From Olsenella sp. kh2p3 (GTDB lineage Bacteria; Actinomycetota; Coriobacteriia; Coriobacteriales; Atopobiaceae): a stretch of DNA of 64,000 bases. The stretch spans positions 248,001 through 312,000 of the forward strand of contig FPKD01000001.1 in NCBI GenBank assembly GCA_900119625.1, given 5' to 3'. The position numbers were made by a program, and so were the translations under genes. The notes under the pieces were generated by a model that saw only the letters and a list, made by a program, of their open reading frames with translations, did not search any database and had not been told where the DNA came from. Below, in pieces: positions 49,735 to 58,893 of the stretch. How positions within the stretch are numbered: position 1 is the first letter of the stretch; each line of letters begins with the position of its first letter.

Positions 49735-51243
49735 TTACTCCACGACCTTGTCGCCGTTCTTATGGTATTCGTTGCGCTTGAAGATGACGTAAAGAATACC
49801 GCCAACAAGGACGCCAGCAAAGATTGCAATGAGCCACAGGTACCAACCATCGACGACGGGCAAGACCAGGAAGCCGCCGTGAGGCGCGGGGTCGTGGACG
49901 CCAAAGAAGATGGTGAGGATCGAGGCGATGGAGGAGCCAAGCATCATGATGGGCATGACCGGCCAGATGTTCTTGGTCATGAACGGAATGGCGCCCTCGG
50001 TGATGTGGGTGCAGCCCAGGACGATGTTGACGATACCGGCGTCATGGTCTTCCTTGGAGAAGTACTTCTTGCCAGCGATGACGGCGAAGGCAGTAATCAG
50101 CGGCGGGACGATGCAGGCGGCGGAGACGGCAGCCATGAAGTTGGTGCCAAAGTTGTAGGTGTCGGTGCCAACGCCGGCCGTGAGGGCCTCGGTGAGCAGT
50201 GCGGTGCCGGTGACGTACGCAGCCTTGTTGACTGGGCCGCCCATATCAAACGCGCACATGCAGCCGATGGCCAGGCCAAGGATGATGGGGCCAGAGGCCT
50301 CGAGACCCTTGAGGAAGTCCATCATGCCGGTGTTGATGGCGGCCATGGGGCCGGAGATGCCGAGCATGACGAGACCAACGATGAAGGTGGAGAGCAGCGG
50401 GTACAGGAAGATTGCCTTGAGACCGTCGAGGTTCTTGGGCATACCCGAGAGCAGCTTCTCCAGGCCAAGAATCACATAGCCAGCGAGGAAGCCGCCGACG
50501 ATGCCGCCGAGGAAGCCAAAGCCAACGCCCGAGCCACCGGCGTCGATGAGACCGGTATCAGGCGAGACGGGCAGGCCGGTGATGGCGATCATGCCGGCAA
50601 CGAAGCCAGGAACCAGAGCCGGGCGCTTGCCGATGGACTCGGCGATGTAGGCCGCAAGCACAGGCACCATGAGGTTCATGGCAATCCCGCCGATGATCTT
50701 GAGCATGGCGGCGAAGGAGTTGTAGTCAGACGCGGTGGAGTCAAAGGACGTGATGCCCCAGAGGAACGAGACGGCCGTGAGGACGCCACCGGCAACCACG
50801 AAGACGAGCATGTGGCTGACGCCGTTCATCAGGTGCTTGTAGATGATGTGGCCCACGGACTCCTTCTCGGGAGCGGCGTCGTCAGACGAGGCGTTGGCAA
50901 CCTCTTCCGAAAGCTCGCCCTCTGCCTTTGCGGCAAGAGCCTTGTCGATGAGCCCCTCGGGATCCTTGATGGCGGCGGTCACGCCGACGCTGATCATGGG
51001 CTTGCCCGCAAAGCGCTCGGCCTGGACGTCCTTGTCGGCAGCGACAATGACGGCCTTCGCAGCCTTGATCTGCGCGGGGGTCACCTCGTTCTCGATGCCC
51101 ACCTGCCCGTGGGTCTCCACCTTAATGGTGAGGCCCTTGGCCGCGGCGGCTTTCTCAAGCGCCTCCTTGGCCATGTAGGTGTGGGCGATGCCCGTAGGAC
51201 AACCGGTAGCGGCAATGAGGTCGTACGTCGTGTCTTCGGCCAT
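49735..51243 (-). CDS. fruA: PTS fructose-specific EIIBC component
   Basis: 502 residues. The IIB domain (1-105) has active Cys15 in LIAATGCPTGIAHTYMA. After an acidic linker, the IIC domain (about 160-490) has HLMNGVSHMLVFVVAGGVL, GFLGGIVGGFLAGYV and CAFDMGGPVNKAAYVTG, hallmarks of the fructose IIC family, and ends in a basic tail. ATG 51243 follows GGGGAGTGAAGGT; the frame continues upstream to 51411 without homology. First gene of the fru operon. Confidence 0.94.
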   Translation of the reverse strand: MAEDTTYDLIAATGCPTGIAHTYMAKEALEKAAAAKGLTIKVETHGQVGIENEVTPAQIKAAKAVIVAADKDVQAERFAGKPMISVGVTAAIKDPEGLIDKALAAKAEGELSEEVANASSDDAAPEKESVGHIIYKHLMNGVSHMLVFVVAGGVLTAVSFLWGITSFDSTASDYNSFAAMLKIIGGIAMNLMVPVLAAYIAESIGKRPALVPGFVAGMIAITGLPVSPDTGLIDAGGSGVGFGFLGGIVGGFLAGYVILGLEKLLSGMPKNLDGLKAIFLYPLLSTFIVGLVMLGISGPMAAINTGMMDFLKGLEASGPIILGLAIGCMCAFDMGGPVNKAAYVTGTALLTEALTAGVGTDTYNFGTNFMAAVSAACIVPPLITAFAVIAGKKYFSKEDHDAGIVNIVLGCTHITEGAIPFMTKNIWPVMPIMMLGSSIASILTIFFGVHDPAPHGGFLVLPVVDGWYLWLIAIFAGVLVGGILYVIFKRNEYHKNGDKVVE

Positions 51244-51386
51244 ACCTTCACTCCCCTCTCTTGTGGCGCCCATAGCGCCAATCAGACGGTCCCGTGGGGC
51301 CGTGTCCTGCGGTGGAGATGCTGCTTCTTCACATCTCCTCCTAAAACTGGACACAACTTTATCACGTAATCGCAAGCAGGCGAGAT

Positions 51387-51406
51387 AAAACGAAGAAAAA
51401 CGAAAG
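51387..51406. promoter_or_regulatory. Direct repeat AAAACGAAGAAAAACGAAAG in the fru promoter region
   Basis: Two ACGAA cores 10 bp apart, 145 bp upstream of the IIBC start. It resembles the CGAAACGAAAG block in front of the other DeoR-controlled PTS operon and may be the FruR operator. Confidence 0.5.
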
Positions 51407-51470
51407 TACAAGGCCCCAATGGCGGCTAACGGTAGTGCATTGACCGGGGAACGGCATGTTAGTGCCAGAG

Positions 51471-51518
51471 AGAAGCGCGCCTGCGCGGTGAACGGTCACC
51501 TCGCAGGCGCGCGCTTCT
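51471..51518 (-). terminator. Terminator of the ROK glucokinase gene
   Basis: AGAAGCGCGCCTGCG and CGCAGGCGCGCGCTTCT form a long GC-rich stem; on the minus strand the 3' side is followed by TCTCTCTGG. It could stop transcription from both sides. Confidence 0.75.
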
Positions 51519-51536
51519 CGCACTGAAATGTCTACC

Positions 51537-52496
51537 TTACTTGCCTGCCTGGGAGCGCTTGCGAAGCTCGAGCGCCTCATACGCGCAGCCGTACATGGCG
51601 GCCTGGTTGCCCAGCGAGGCCGCCTCGATGGCAACGTCCTTGCACGTGGGAAGTGCGTGCGCCTGGAAGCGGCGGCGCAGCTCGGGGGCAAAGGTTGCAA
51701 ACGAGCCGGCAACGCCGCCGCCGATGAGGTACATAGCCGGATCGACCACGCAGGAGACCTGCGACATCGCCTGAGCGAGGTACTCGCACATCTGGTCGAC
51801 GGCGATCTTTGCGCACTCGTCGCCCTTGGCGAGCGCGCGGAAGACAGAGAGGGTGTCGGTAGCGTGCTCAACGTGGACCGGCGTCACGCCGCGGCGCTCG
51901 CACTCCTCGAGGTAGAGCCTCACGATGCCCTTGGCGGAGGCATACTGCTCCAGGCAGCCGTGGCGGCCGCACCCGCAGGTCTCGGTCTCGTTGGGGTTCA
52001 CGGTGATGTGGCCAATCTCACCGCCGGCACCAAACGCACCCGCCACCAGGCGCCCGTTCACCACAACGCCAGCGCCCACGCCCGTGCCCAGCGCGATAAG
52101 CACAAAGCTCGAGACGCCATGGGCCACGCCGGCCCATAGCTCACCAAGTGCGGCGGCGTTAGCGTCGTTCACAAAGGCAATCGAGGCGTTGGGGAAGGCA
52201 GCGCTTATCGCAGCGACAAGGCCGTCGGGATCAAGCTGGATGTTGGGGAGAAAGCCCACTTTGCCGTCATCGGCAACGGGGCCGGGGATGTCCAGGCCGC
52301 AAGCGATAACGTCCTCGGGGGTGTTCTCGTGCGCTGCAAGAAGGTGCGTCAGGCCGTCGGTCACGATAGCGAAGGACTCAGCGTTCACAAGTGCGGGCGT
52401 GGGAATCTTGCGCTCCTCGAACAGCTCACCTTCGGGCGAGAAGAGCCCTGCCTTGATGCTGGTTCCCCCAATGTCAATGCCAAGGACGGCTTGCAT
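51537..52496 (-). CDS. glk: ROK-family glucokinase
   Basis: 319 residues. The N-terminal ATP site is GIDIGGTSIKAGLFSP, the sugar-binding Asp region is FVNDANAAALGE, and GTGVGAGVVVNG follows. EIGHITVNPNE is followed by the ROK zinc motif CGCGRHGCLEQYAS. It likely phosphorylates glucose released by the amylase and beta-glucosidase. ATG 52496 follows GAGAGGGGAAGAC. It stands alone, with its own terminator. Confidence 0.92.
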   Translation of the reverse strand: MQAVLGIDIGGTSIKAGLFSPEGELFEERKIPTPALVNAESFAIVTDGLTHLLAAHENTPEDVIACGLDIPGPVADDGKVGFLPNIQLDPDGLVAAISAAFPNASIAFVNDANAAALGELWAGVAHGVSSFVLIALGTGVGAGVVVNGRLVAGAFGAGGEIGHITVNPNETETCGCGRHGCLEQYASAKGIVRLYLEECERRGVTPVHVEHATDTLSVFRALAKGDECAKIAVDQMCEYLAQAMSQVSCVVDPAMYLIGGGVAGSFATFAPELRRRFQAHALPTCKDVAIEAASLGNQAAMYGCAYEALELRKRSQAGK

Positions 52497-52748
52497 GTCT
52501 TCCCCTCTCGGTTGGCTCTCCGGCAAGTGATCCCCCTAGCCACGGGCGGCAGGGAGCAGTTGGCCATTATCATCCCACGACGATGGAGACCATGCACGAC
52601 TCATGGCGCAGAAATGGCGATGGCTGTCGCAATCGGCGGCGTACGCGTGACGGTTACCGGCAAGCGCACGGGGCGCCCACAGCCATGGGCTACACTCGTT
52701 GTTCGTGCAGTCGACTCTTTGCGCCCCTCGGGGCAGTCTGGAGGCATC

Positions 52749-54299
52749 ATGGCAAACAACGCGCCCTCCGCGATCAACGCGGCGCTTCCCAATCCCAAGC
52801 AGGACATGGCAGACCTCGACCGGCTGGAGCACCGGCGCTTTGCCCTGCGCTACGCACTTGACGAGATAGCCACCCTTGGCCCCTCCATTGACCCGCCCAA
52901 GGCAACAGAAGAGCGAGCAGAGGCGTCTGCGGTTCTCGACGAGGAGGCAACGCGCATTCTCTGCGCTCCCGAGGTTGGTGCCCTGCTCAACCGCCTGGAG
53001 TCCAACTCTGGCATCATCGGCGAGACACGCGCGGCGCAGGTCAAGATCTTGAAGCGCGATCGCAGCTCGCTGGTAGACGTTCCCGCAGACGAGCGTGCGG
53101 CCTTCTGCCGCCTTGCCGTCGAGGCCAACGACGTCTGGCGCCGTGCCAAGGCGGCAAACGACTGGGCCAGCTTCGAGCCCTACCTCGACCGCCTCGTAGC
53201 TGCCCGCGTGCGCATGGCAAACGCCATGAACCCGGACGCAGACCCCTATGACGTCTGGCTGGACCAGTACGAGCATGGCACAAACCGTGCCTTCTACGAC
53301 CCCTTCTTCGAGCAGGTCAAGAAGTGCGTGGTTCCATTGCTGGCAGAGTGCATGGCCGCACCGAGAAAGCCCAACCACCGCGTGGTGGATGGCACCTTTG
53401 ACGAGCGCCGCCAGTGGGACCTCGCGCGTGACCTCATGCATCTGGAGGGGGTGGACACCGACGCCCTCTGGCTTGGCTCGACCGAGCACCCCTACACGGG
53501 CGGCCCCTCCATTGGGTTTGTGGCCATCGCGACCCACGTCTATCCGGAGAACGTCCTCTCGAACGTCTTCAGCATGCTCCACGAGGGCGGGCATGCCATG
53601 TACGAGCAAAGCGTTGACCCGGAATACCGCTTCACCTCACTCAAGGGAGGCACCAGCTCGGGCATGCACGAGGCGCAGTCGCGCTTCTTCGAGAACTACG
53701 TGGGCAGAAGCGAGGCATTCTCCGAGCCCCTTGCGAGACTTCTCGCCAAGCACTTCCCCGGGCAGCTTGGCCGTATGACGGCCCACCAGCTCTACATGGC
53801 AGAGAACTGCGCGGAGCCGGGCCTCATCCGCTGCGACGCCGACGAGCTCACCTATCCCCTCCACATCCTGGTGCGCTACGAGATCGAGCAGCTGCTCTTC
53901 TCGGGCGAGGCAAAGGCAGCGGACGTTCCCGGCCTCTGGGCCGATCGCTACCGCGAGTACCTGGGCGTAGAGGTGCCAACAGACACCGAGGGTGCCCTCC
54001 AGGACACGCACTGGTCCGACGGCGACTTTGCCTACTTCCCCACCTACGCGCTGGGCAGCGCCTTTGGCGCGCAGTTCAAGGCCGCCATGGTGCGTCAGGG
54101 CGTGGACTTTGACGGCTGCTGCGCCGCGGGCAATCTTGCACCCATTCGCGAGTGGTTGCGCGCCAACATCTGGCACTGGGGCCGTGCCAAGGACTCCGCG
54201 CAGCTCATCCGCATGGCCTGCGGCGAGGACTTCGAGCCGCGCTACTACACGGACTACCTCGTCGAGAAGTTCTCGGACATCTACGGGCTGGCGAGGTAG
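52749..54299 (+). CDS. M32 family metallocarboxypeptidase
   Basis: 516 residues, the usual length for M32 (Taq carboxypeptidase family). The zinc motif is MLHEGGHAMYEQ (H278, E279, H282), followed by SGMHEAQSRFFENYVGR with the third ligand, and TSLKGGTSS. It trims C-terminal residues from peptides in the cytosol. ATG 52749 is behind TGGAGGCATC; the frame extends 420 bp upstream over the divergent glucokinase start and is not used. The next gene, dtd, starts 1 bp after the stop. Confidence 0.94.
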   Translation: MANNAPSAINAALPNPKQDMADLDRLEHRRFALRYALDEIATLGPSIDPPKATEERAEASAVLDEEATRILCAPEVGALLNRLESNSGIIGETRAAQVKILKRDRSSLVDVPADERAAFCRLAVEANDVWRRAKAANDWASFEPYLDRLVAARVRMANAMNPDADPYDVWLDQYEHGTNRAFYDPFFEQVKKCVVPLLAECMAAPRKPNHRVVDGTFDERRQWDLARDLMHLEGVDTDALWLGSTEHPYTGGPSIGFVAIATHVYPENVLSNVFSMLHEGGHAMYEQSVDPEYRFTSLKGGTSSGMHEAQSRFFENYVGRSEAFSEPLARLLAKHFPGQLGRMTAHQLYMAENCAEPGLIRCDADELTYPLHILVRYEIEQLLFSGEAKAADVPGLWADRYREYLGVEVPTDTEGALQDTHWSDGDFAYFPTYALGSAFGAQFKAAMVRQGVDFDGCCAAGNLAPIREWLRANIWHWGRAKDSAQLIRMACGEDFEPRYYTDYLVEKFSDIYGLAR

Positions 54300-54300
54300 C

Positions 54301-54759
54301 GTGCGTGCGCTGATCCAGCGAGTCGAGCGGGCATCGGTCGAGGTGGAAGGGCACGAGGTAGGTTCCTGCGGGGCAGGCTACCTCGTGCTTCTCGGCGTTG
54401 GTCCCACCGATACCAAGGACACGGCCAGACGCATGTGGGAGAAGGTCCGCAAGCTCCGCATCTGCGCAGACGAGGACGGGCGTACCAACCTCTCGCTTGT
54501 GGACGTGGGCGGGTCTCTTCTCGTGGTGAGCCAGTTCACGCTCTATGCGGACGCGCGCCACGGCAACAGGCCCTCGTTTACGGGAGCCGCCCCAGCGGAG
54601 CTCGCAAACCACCTCTACGAGCTCTTCTGCGAGCAGGCCGAGAAGGACCTGGGGCCAAGCCGCGTGGGGCGAGGCGTGTTTGGCGCTCATATGCGCGTGA
54701 GCCTTGTGAACGACGGACCCTTCACCGTGATGCTCGACTCGCAGGAGCTTGGACTGTAG
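54301..54759 (+). CDS. dtd: D-aminoacyl-tRNA deacylase
   Basis: 152 residues. The GTG start gives VRALIQRVERASVEVEG. Hallmarks are VVSQFTLYADARHGNRPSF (SQF-T site) and VSLVNDGPFTVMLDS with the conserved Gly-Pro motif that excludes L-amino acids. It removes D-amino acids from tRNA. GAGG inside the end of the M32 gene serves as ribosome-binding site, so the two are coupled. Confidence 0.96.
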   Translation: MRALIQRVERASVEVEGHEVGSCGAGYLVLLGVGPTDTKDTARRMWEKVRKLRICADEDGRTNLSLVDVGGSLLVVSQFTLYADARHGNRPSFTGAAPAELANHLYELFCEQAEKDLGPSRVGRGVFGAHMRVSLVNDGPFTVMLDSQELGL

Positions 54760-54900
54760 TGCCCGAATTCTGGCATGAAGAGCTCCCCTCTGCGTACGAA
54801 ACCCCCAACGTGGTAGAGTTTTTTGACTATGGATAATGGCATGCCAGTAGGCGTCGTTACCCTGTGGCCCCGGCCCAATGGTTTTGGAGAGAGGATCATC

Positions 54901-55344
54901 ATGAAGGGCTTCTTTAGCGAGTTCCGCGAGTTCATCTCACGTGGCAACGTGATGGACATGGCAGTTGGCGTCATCATTGGCGGCGCTTTTACAGCCATCG
55001 TCAACTCGCTGGTTGGCGACATCATCCAGCCGCTCATCTCGGGCCTCACGGGAGGCGGCGAGCAGATTGGCCTCGTGGTGAACGTTGGGGCTGCCCAGCT
55101 CAACTTTGGCGCGTTCATCTCGGCAATCATCAACTTCATCATCATTGCGTTCATCATCTTCTGCCTGGTCAAGAGCATGAACAAGCTCGCCGAGGAGGCC
55201 AAGAAGATCGCTGGCAAGAAGGAGGAGGCCGAGGAGGAGGCAGCCCCCATCTGCCCGCACTGCCTTGAGGAGGTCAAGGCCGGTGCCACCCGCTGCCCGC
55301 ACTGCGGCGGCGAGATTCCCGGCGGCGCGAAGCCTGCGGCATAG
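54901..55344 (+). CDS. mscL: Large-conductance mechanosensitive channel with C-terminal zinc ribbon
   Basis: 147 residues. FREFISRGNVMDMAVGVIIG is the N-terminal helix and first membrane segment; ISAIINFIIIAFIIFCLVKSMNK is the second. The cytoplasmic tail is Lys/Glu-rich and carries a zinc ribbon: CPHCLEEVKAGATRCPHCGG (two CPHC pairs). This extra domain is not present in E. coli MscL but is seen in some actinobacterial and clostridial versions. ATG 54901 follows GGAGAGAGGATC. It opens under hypo-osmotic shock. Confidence 0.93.
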   Translation: MKGFFSEFREFISRGNVMDMAVGVIIGGAFTAIVNSLVGDIIQPLISGLTGGGEQIGLVVNVGAAQLNFGAFISAIINFIIIAFIIFCLVKSMNKLAEEAKKIAGKKEEAEEEAAPICPHCLEEVKAGATRCPHCGGEIPGGAKPAA

Positions 55345-55370
55345 CTGCCTAGACACAGCGAGTTCAACAC

Positions 55371-55400
55371 GGTGCCCGGAGGTTAAGGCCTCCGGGCACC
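55371..55400 (+). terminator. Terminator of mscL
   Basis: Perfect 12-bp stem GGTGCCCGGAGG / CCTCCGGGCACC with loop TTAAGG, then GTTGCT. 27 bp after the stop. Confidence 0.82.
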
Positions 55401-55445
55401 GTTGCTATGAGCTCCAAACACCAACCAAAGTCCCGGCACCGTTAC

Positions 55446-55525
55446 CAGGTGCTGTTGAGAAGTATTTGGACACATAACACTGTTTAGCAGAGCAATTCTG
55501 TCCAATTCCTTCTCAACAGTGCCTG
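55446..55525. repeat. TTGAGAAG-ended palindromic element, copy 2
   Basis: An 80-bp element: CAGGTGCTGTTGAGAAG and CTTCTCAACAGTGCCTG as ends (two mismatches), continuing inward with ATTTGGACA / TGTCCAATT. The AT-rich centre contains TGTTTAGCAGAGCA. Same outer arms as 17849-17916. It lies between convergent mscL and manA. Confidence 0.82.
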
Positions 55526-55578
55526 ATGACCTGGCGCGGACCCTAGGTCAGATGGCCGAGCGGGCAGGCAGAGCTCCT

Positions 55579-56562
55579 CTATGCGCGCTCGGGAAGGTGC
55601 GAGGTAATGAGCGTCATCTCACCTGTCAGGCGAACGTCGCCAGAGCCGGAAGGAGCCAGGAAGTGGCTTCCGGCGCGTACTGCGTACTCGACACCGGCAC
55701 CGTCGCAGACACTGCCGGAGCCCTCAATAACCGAGAGGCACATGAACGGCCACGGCTGGGCAAGCGTCTTCTCGCCAGACACACGCACGCGCTCCACGTC
55801 GAAGTTGGGGCAGGCCATGAGCTCGGTCACGCCGTCCTTCTCGGGCGCGGTGACCTTGCCGCTGGTGGGCGCCACCTGGTCGTAGTCAACCACGTCGAGC
55901 GACTGCTTGACGTGGAGCGGGCGCTTGGTGCCGTCGGGCTGCACGCGGTCGTAGTCGTACACGCGATAGGTGACGTCAGAGGACTGCTGGGTCTCGAGGA
56001 TGAGGGTGCCGCCCATGATGGCGTGCATGGTGCCAGGCTCAATGCGGAAAAAGTCGCCCGGGTGGATGGGAACGTAGTTGAGCATGTCATCCCAACGGCC
56101 TTCCTCGATCATGGCGGCAAGCTCTTCTCGGCTCTTGGAGCGCTGACCCACGATGATGCGCGTGCCGGGCTCGCAGTCGATCACGTACCAGCACTCGCGT
56201 TTGCCCAGCGAGCCGTTCTCATGCTCCGCGGCATAGGCGTCGTCCGGATGCACCTGCACAGAGAGGTTATCGCGCGCGTCAAGAATCTTGATAAGCAGCG
56301 GGAAGCGATCTCCCTCGGCACCAGCAAAGAGGTCGTGATGGCTTGCCCAGAGCTCTGAGAGATGCTGGCCATCATACTCTCCGCCGTCTACCACGCAATC
56401 GCCATTGGGGTGGGCAGAGATGCCCCAGCACTCACCAATGGGGCCATCTGGAATGTTGTAGCCAAAGCGCTTCTCCAACTCGCGCCCACCCCAGATCTTC
56501 CCATGGAAGATGGGCGCGAGAAATATGAGGTCCTGTGCCGTACCAGTTGTTGCGTCTGCCAT
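55579..56562 (-). CDS. manA: Mannose-6-phosphate isomerase, class I
   Basis: 327 residues, cupin zinc enzyme interconverting mannose 6-phosphate and fructose 6-phosphate. FHGKIWGGRELEKRFGY, LIKILDARDNLSVQVHPDD (zinc ligands), GKRECWYVIDCEPGT and EPGTMHAIMGGTLILETQQSSD are diagnostic of the short Bacillus-type PMI. ATG 56562 follows GGAAGGGTGGC. Monocistronic. Confidence 0.94.
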   Translation of the reverse strand: MADATTGTAQDLIFLAPIFHGKIWGGRELEKRFGYNIPDGPIGECWGISAHPNGDCVVDGGEYDGQHLSELWASHHDLFAGAEGDRFPLLIKILDARDNLSVQVHPDDAYAAEHENGSLGKRECWYVIDCEPGTRIIVGQRSKSREELAAMIEEGRWDDMLNYVPIHPGDFFRIEPGTMHAIMGGTLILETQQSSDVTYRVYDYDRVQPDGTKRPLHVKQSLDVVDYDQVAPTSGKVTAPEKDGVTELMACPNFDVERVRVSGEKTLAQPWPFMCLSVIEGSGSVCDGAGVEYAVRAGSHFLAPSGSGDVRLTGEMTLITSHLPERA

Positions 56563-56685
56563 TAAAGCCACCCTTCCCATGGTCACCATCAACGCATCCA
56601 TCATACGATTGACGGGCAGCCGAATCCCTCAGGGCAGATGCTGCAAAAATCTGACATATTTAATTTTTGAAGTTAACTGAGACAA

Positions 56686-58086
56686 TCACGAATCACTGTT
56701 GCCGGAGGGGCCGTCGCCAGGCTCGTCTCCCCCATGGCGGGCAATGTACTCAGCAGACGAGAGGGTCCTGCCAAGCTCGCGCCTGCGACGGGCGCGAGCC
56801 GCCTCAAAGCGCCTGCGCGAGGTCTGCATGGCTCGTCGCTGCCGCTCCAACGCCTCGTTTGCGCTCTCCTCGCCCGAGACAATGCTGCTTAAGGCATGCA
56901 CGGGATGCGCCGGCGCAGTCACGCGAACAAGCGAGGTGAGAACGGGCACCACCAGCACCGTCACGGCACCGGCAGTCACAAGGACCGAGGCATCCTGGCT
57001 GGTCATGGCACCCGCATCCACCACAAGCTGGGTGATTGCAACCACAAGTGGCAGCGCCATCACACAGTATGCTGTTGTCACAAAGCGTTCCTGCGGCTCC
57101 ATCTCACGCGTCTCGGGGTTCACGTGAAGCGATATCGCAACCGAGACCCCACGCACGGCGACAAGCAGCCCAATGAAGAGGAAAAGCAGGCCAGGGTCGG
57201 CAACGGCAGCAGAAAGGTCGATGCCTGCACCAGAGATCACAAAGAACGCCGGGATGAGAAACCCGTTGCCAATGGCTTCAAGGCGCGTCTCCAGGTCCTC
57301 GCTGCCATCTGGGAAAAAGACGCGCAACACAAAGCCGGCTGCAAAGGCACCCAGCACCGAGTCAAAGCCGGCCGCCTCGGCAAGGAAGAGCAGAAACACG
57401 AGAAGCAGCACAACCAGCCGAAGAGGCGTCTGGGTGCTGGCACCCGCGCTCGACCTTACAAAGTCACGAAAGCGCGCACCGATGCGCGCCGTGGACGTGG
57501 AGAGATGCGCAATGCGTACGCAGACCAGGAGAAACACCACAAGGACAATCACCGTAACGAGCAGAGACCTCGTGGAGAGAAGCAACGCCACCGCAATGAC
57601 CGGCAGTACCTCGCCGGTGGCGCCATATGCCGTGACAGCGCGGCCAACGCGCGTGTTGGTGAGGTCGCGAGCGCGCATGATGGGTGCTAGGGTGCCGTAG
57701 GCCGTGGTGGTAAGCATGATGGCAAAAGCGATACCCGCCATACCGGTAAAGCGGCTAAAGCCCGTGAGACTCACAAGCGCAATGGCCGCTACAAGCGAGA
57801 TGCCCCAGCAGATGGAGGCATGGCGTCCCATAGGGCCAACCAACTCGGAGGGCTTTATCTCATAGCCAGCCATCAGGAAGAGAAATGCCATGCCCAGCTC
57901 AGAGACAAGGGAGAGGGCGCCTCCACTCGTCCGGATGACATCTGCCCCATAGGGGCCAAGAAGGGCTCCGGCAAAGACGAGAAAGACAACCTCGGGAATG
58001 GCCCTGCCAGGTACGAGGCTTGCCACAAACGGAGCAAGCGCCGCCACAAGCATGGTCACGGAAAGCGAGAGGAGCTGACTTACCAC
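56686..58086 (-). CDS. CPA2-family cation:proton antiporter
   Basis: 466 residues with about 12 membrane helices: LGMAFLFLMAGYEIKPSELV, IAFAIMLTTTAYGTLAPIMR and FAAGFVLRVFFPDGSEDLETR fit KefB/NapA-like exchangers. The usual Asp-Asp or Asn-Asp pair of helix 5 is not evident (TAYGATGEVLPVIAV has a Thr-Gly-Glu instead). A basic cytoplasmic tail of about 70 residues without a TrkA-N domain ends the protein. It is 36 bp downstream of a TetR gene on the same strand, which probably regulates it. Confidence 0.82.
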   Translation of the reverse strand: MVSQLLSLSVTMLVAALAPFVASLVPGRAIPEVVFLVFAGALLGPYGADVIRTSGGALSLVSELGMAFLFLMAGYEIKPSELVGPMGRHASICWGISLVAAIALVSLTGFSRFTGMAGIAFAIMLTTTAYGTLAPIMRARDLTNTRVGRAVTAYGATGEVLPVIAVALLLSTRSLLVTVIVLVVFLLVCVRIAHLSTSTARIGARFRDFVRSSAGASTQTPLRLVVLLLVFLLFLAEAAGFDSVLGAFAAGFVLRVFFPDGSEDLETRLEAIGNGFLIPAFFVISGAGIDLSAAVADPGLLFLFIGLLVAVRGVSVAISLHVNPETREMEPQERFVTTAYCVMALPLVVAITQLVVDAGAMTSQDASVLVTAGAVTVLVVPVLTSLVRVTAPAHPVHALSSIVSGEESANEALERQRRAMQTSRRRFEAARARRRRELGRTLSSAEYIARHGGDEPGDGPSGNSDS

Positions 58087-58122
58087 CGTGCCATCTCCTC
58101 TCGCCTCGCTTGGCTTTTCGCC

Positions 58123-58731
58123 TTACTTTTTGAGCGTGGCCTCCAGGCCACCGCGCACAAACGCCGACACCTCGGAAAGGTGGCGTGCAATGACGTCAAG
58201 GTCATCGTCGTTGGCGAGGACCTCGATGAACGCGTCCGCACACATGGTAGCAAGAAGGCGTGGGGAGAAGCCGTCGGAGGTGTGGCCGTCCTTGCGCTCG
58301 GCACGGCTCGCGATGCTCTGGGCAATCTCGTCTACCTTGGCATCGAGATACCCCTTGATTACGGGGTTATCGCGGTTGCTCATGACAATCTTGGGAACCA
58401 GCGGATACTGCTCGAGAAGTTCTGCAAGGCCGTCGGGAAGCTGCTCGACATTCGTAGGCTCACCCTTGCCGTCACAGATCACAGAGAGATCGTGCTCGAT
58501 CCACGTGGCAAGAATGGAGGGAAACTCGGTCATCAAGGGAGAGACAACGCTCTTGAACAGGTCTTCCTTGCTATCGAAGAAGAAGTAGAGAGCACCGGTC
58601 GTCACGCCAGCCTTTGAGCAAATCTGGCGTAGCGAGGCTCCCTCGTACCCGTACTCAGCAAACTCCTCCGTGGCTGACGCAACGAGGCTCCTCTTAGTCT
58701 CGCCACTGTCGGTCTGGGCCTTTCTCGACAT
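58123..58731 (-). CDS. TetR-family transcriptional regulator
   Basis: 202 residues. The N-terminal helix-turn-helix is RSLVASATEEFAEYGYEGAS...ICSKAGVTTGALYFFFDSKEDLF, the standard TetR pattern, with a divergent ligand domain. ATG 58731 (MSRKAQTDSG) follows AAGGCGGTAG. It precedes the antiporter in the same transcript, so it is likely its repressor. An imperfect palindrome GTGCATTATGAACAC (58810-58824) upstream may be its operator. Confidence 0.9.
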   Translation of the reverse strand: MSRKAQTDSGETKRSLVASATEEFAEYGYEGASLRQICSKAGVTTGALYFFFDSKEDLFKSVVSPLMTEFPSILATWIEHDLSVICDGKGEPTNVEQLPDGLAELLEQYPLVPKIVMSNRDNPVIKGYLDAKVDEIAQSIASRAERKDGHTSDGFSPRLLATMCADAFIEVLANDDDLDVIARHLSEVSAFVRGGLEATLKK

Positions 58732-58893
58732 TTGGCTACCGCCTTTTCTCCCTCTTGAGATGTGGCTAAACTCTGCTAATGCCCCCTCAGCACTAGCTCT
58801 TACCTGCAGTGCATTATGAACACAATACGTTATTCGATACACATTAGAAGTGAAGTATTTGATAGAAATTCAAGAAACTTCCCCTTGGCTTAC

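Noticed and set aside
49762..51369. 535-codon plus-strand open frame over the fructose IIBC gene
   Set aside because: Antisense to a clear PTS gene; composition typical of shadows.
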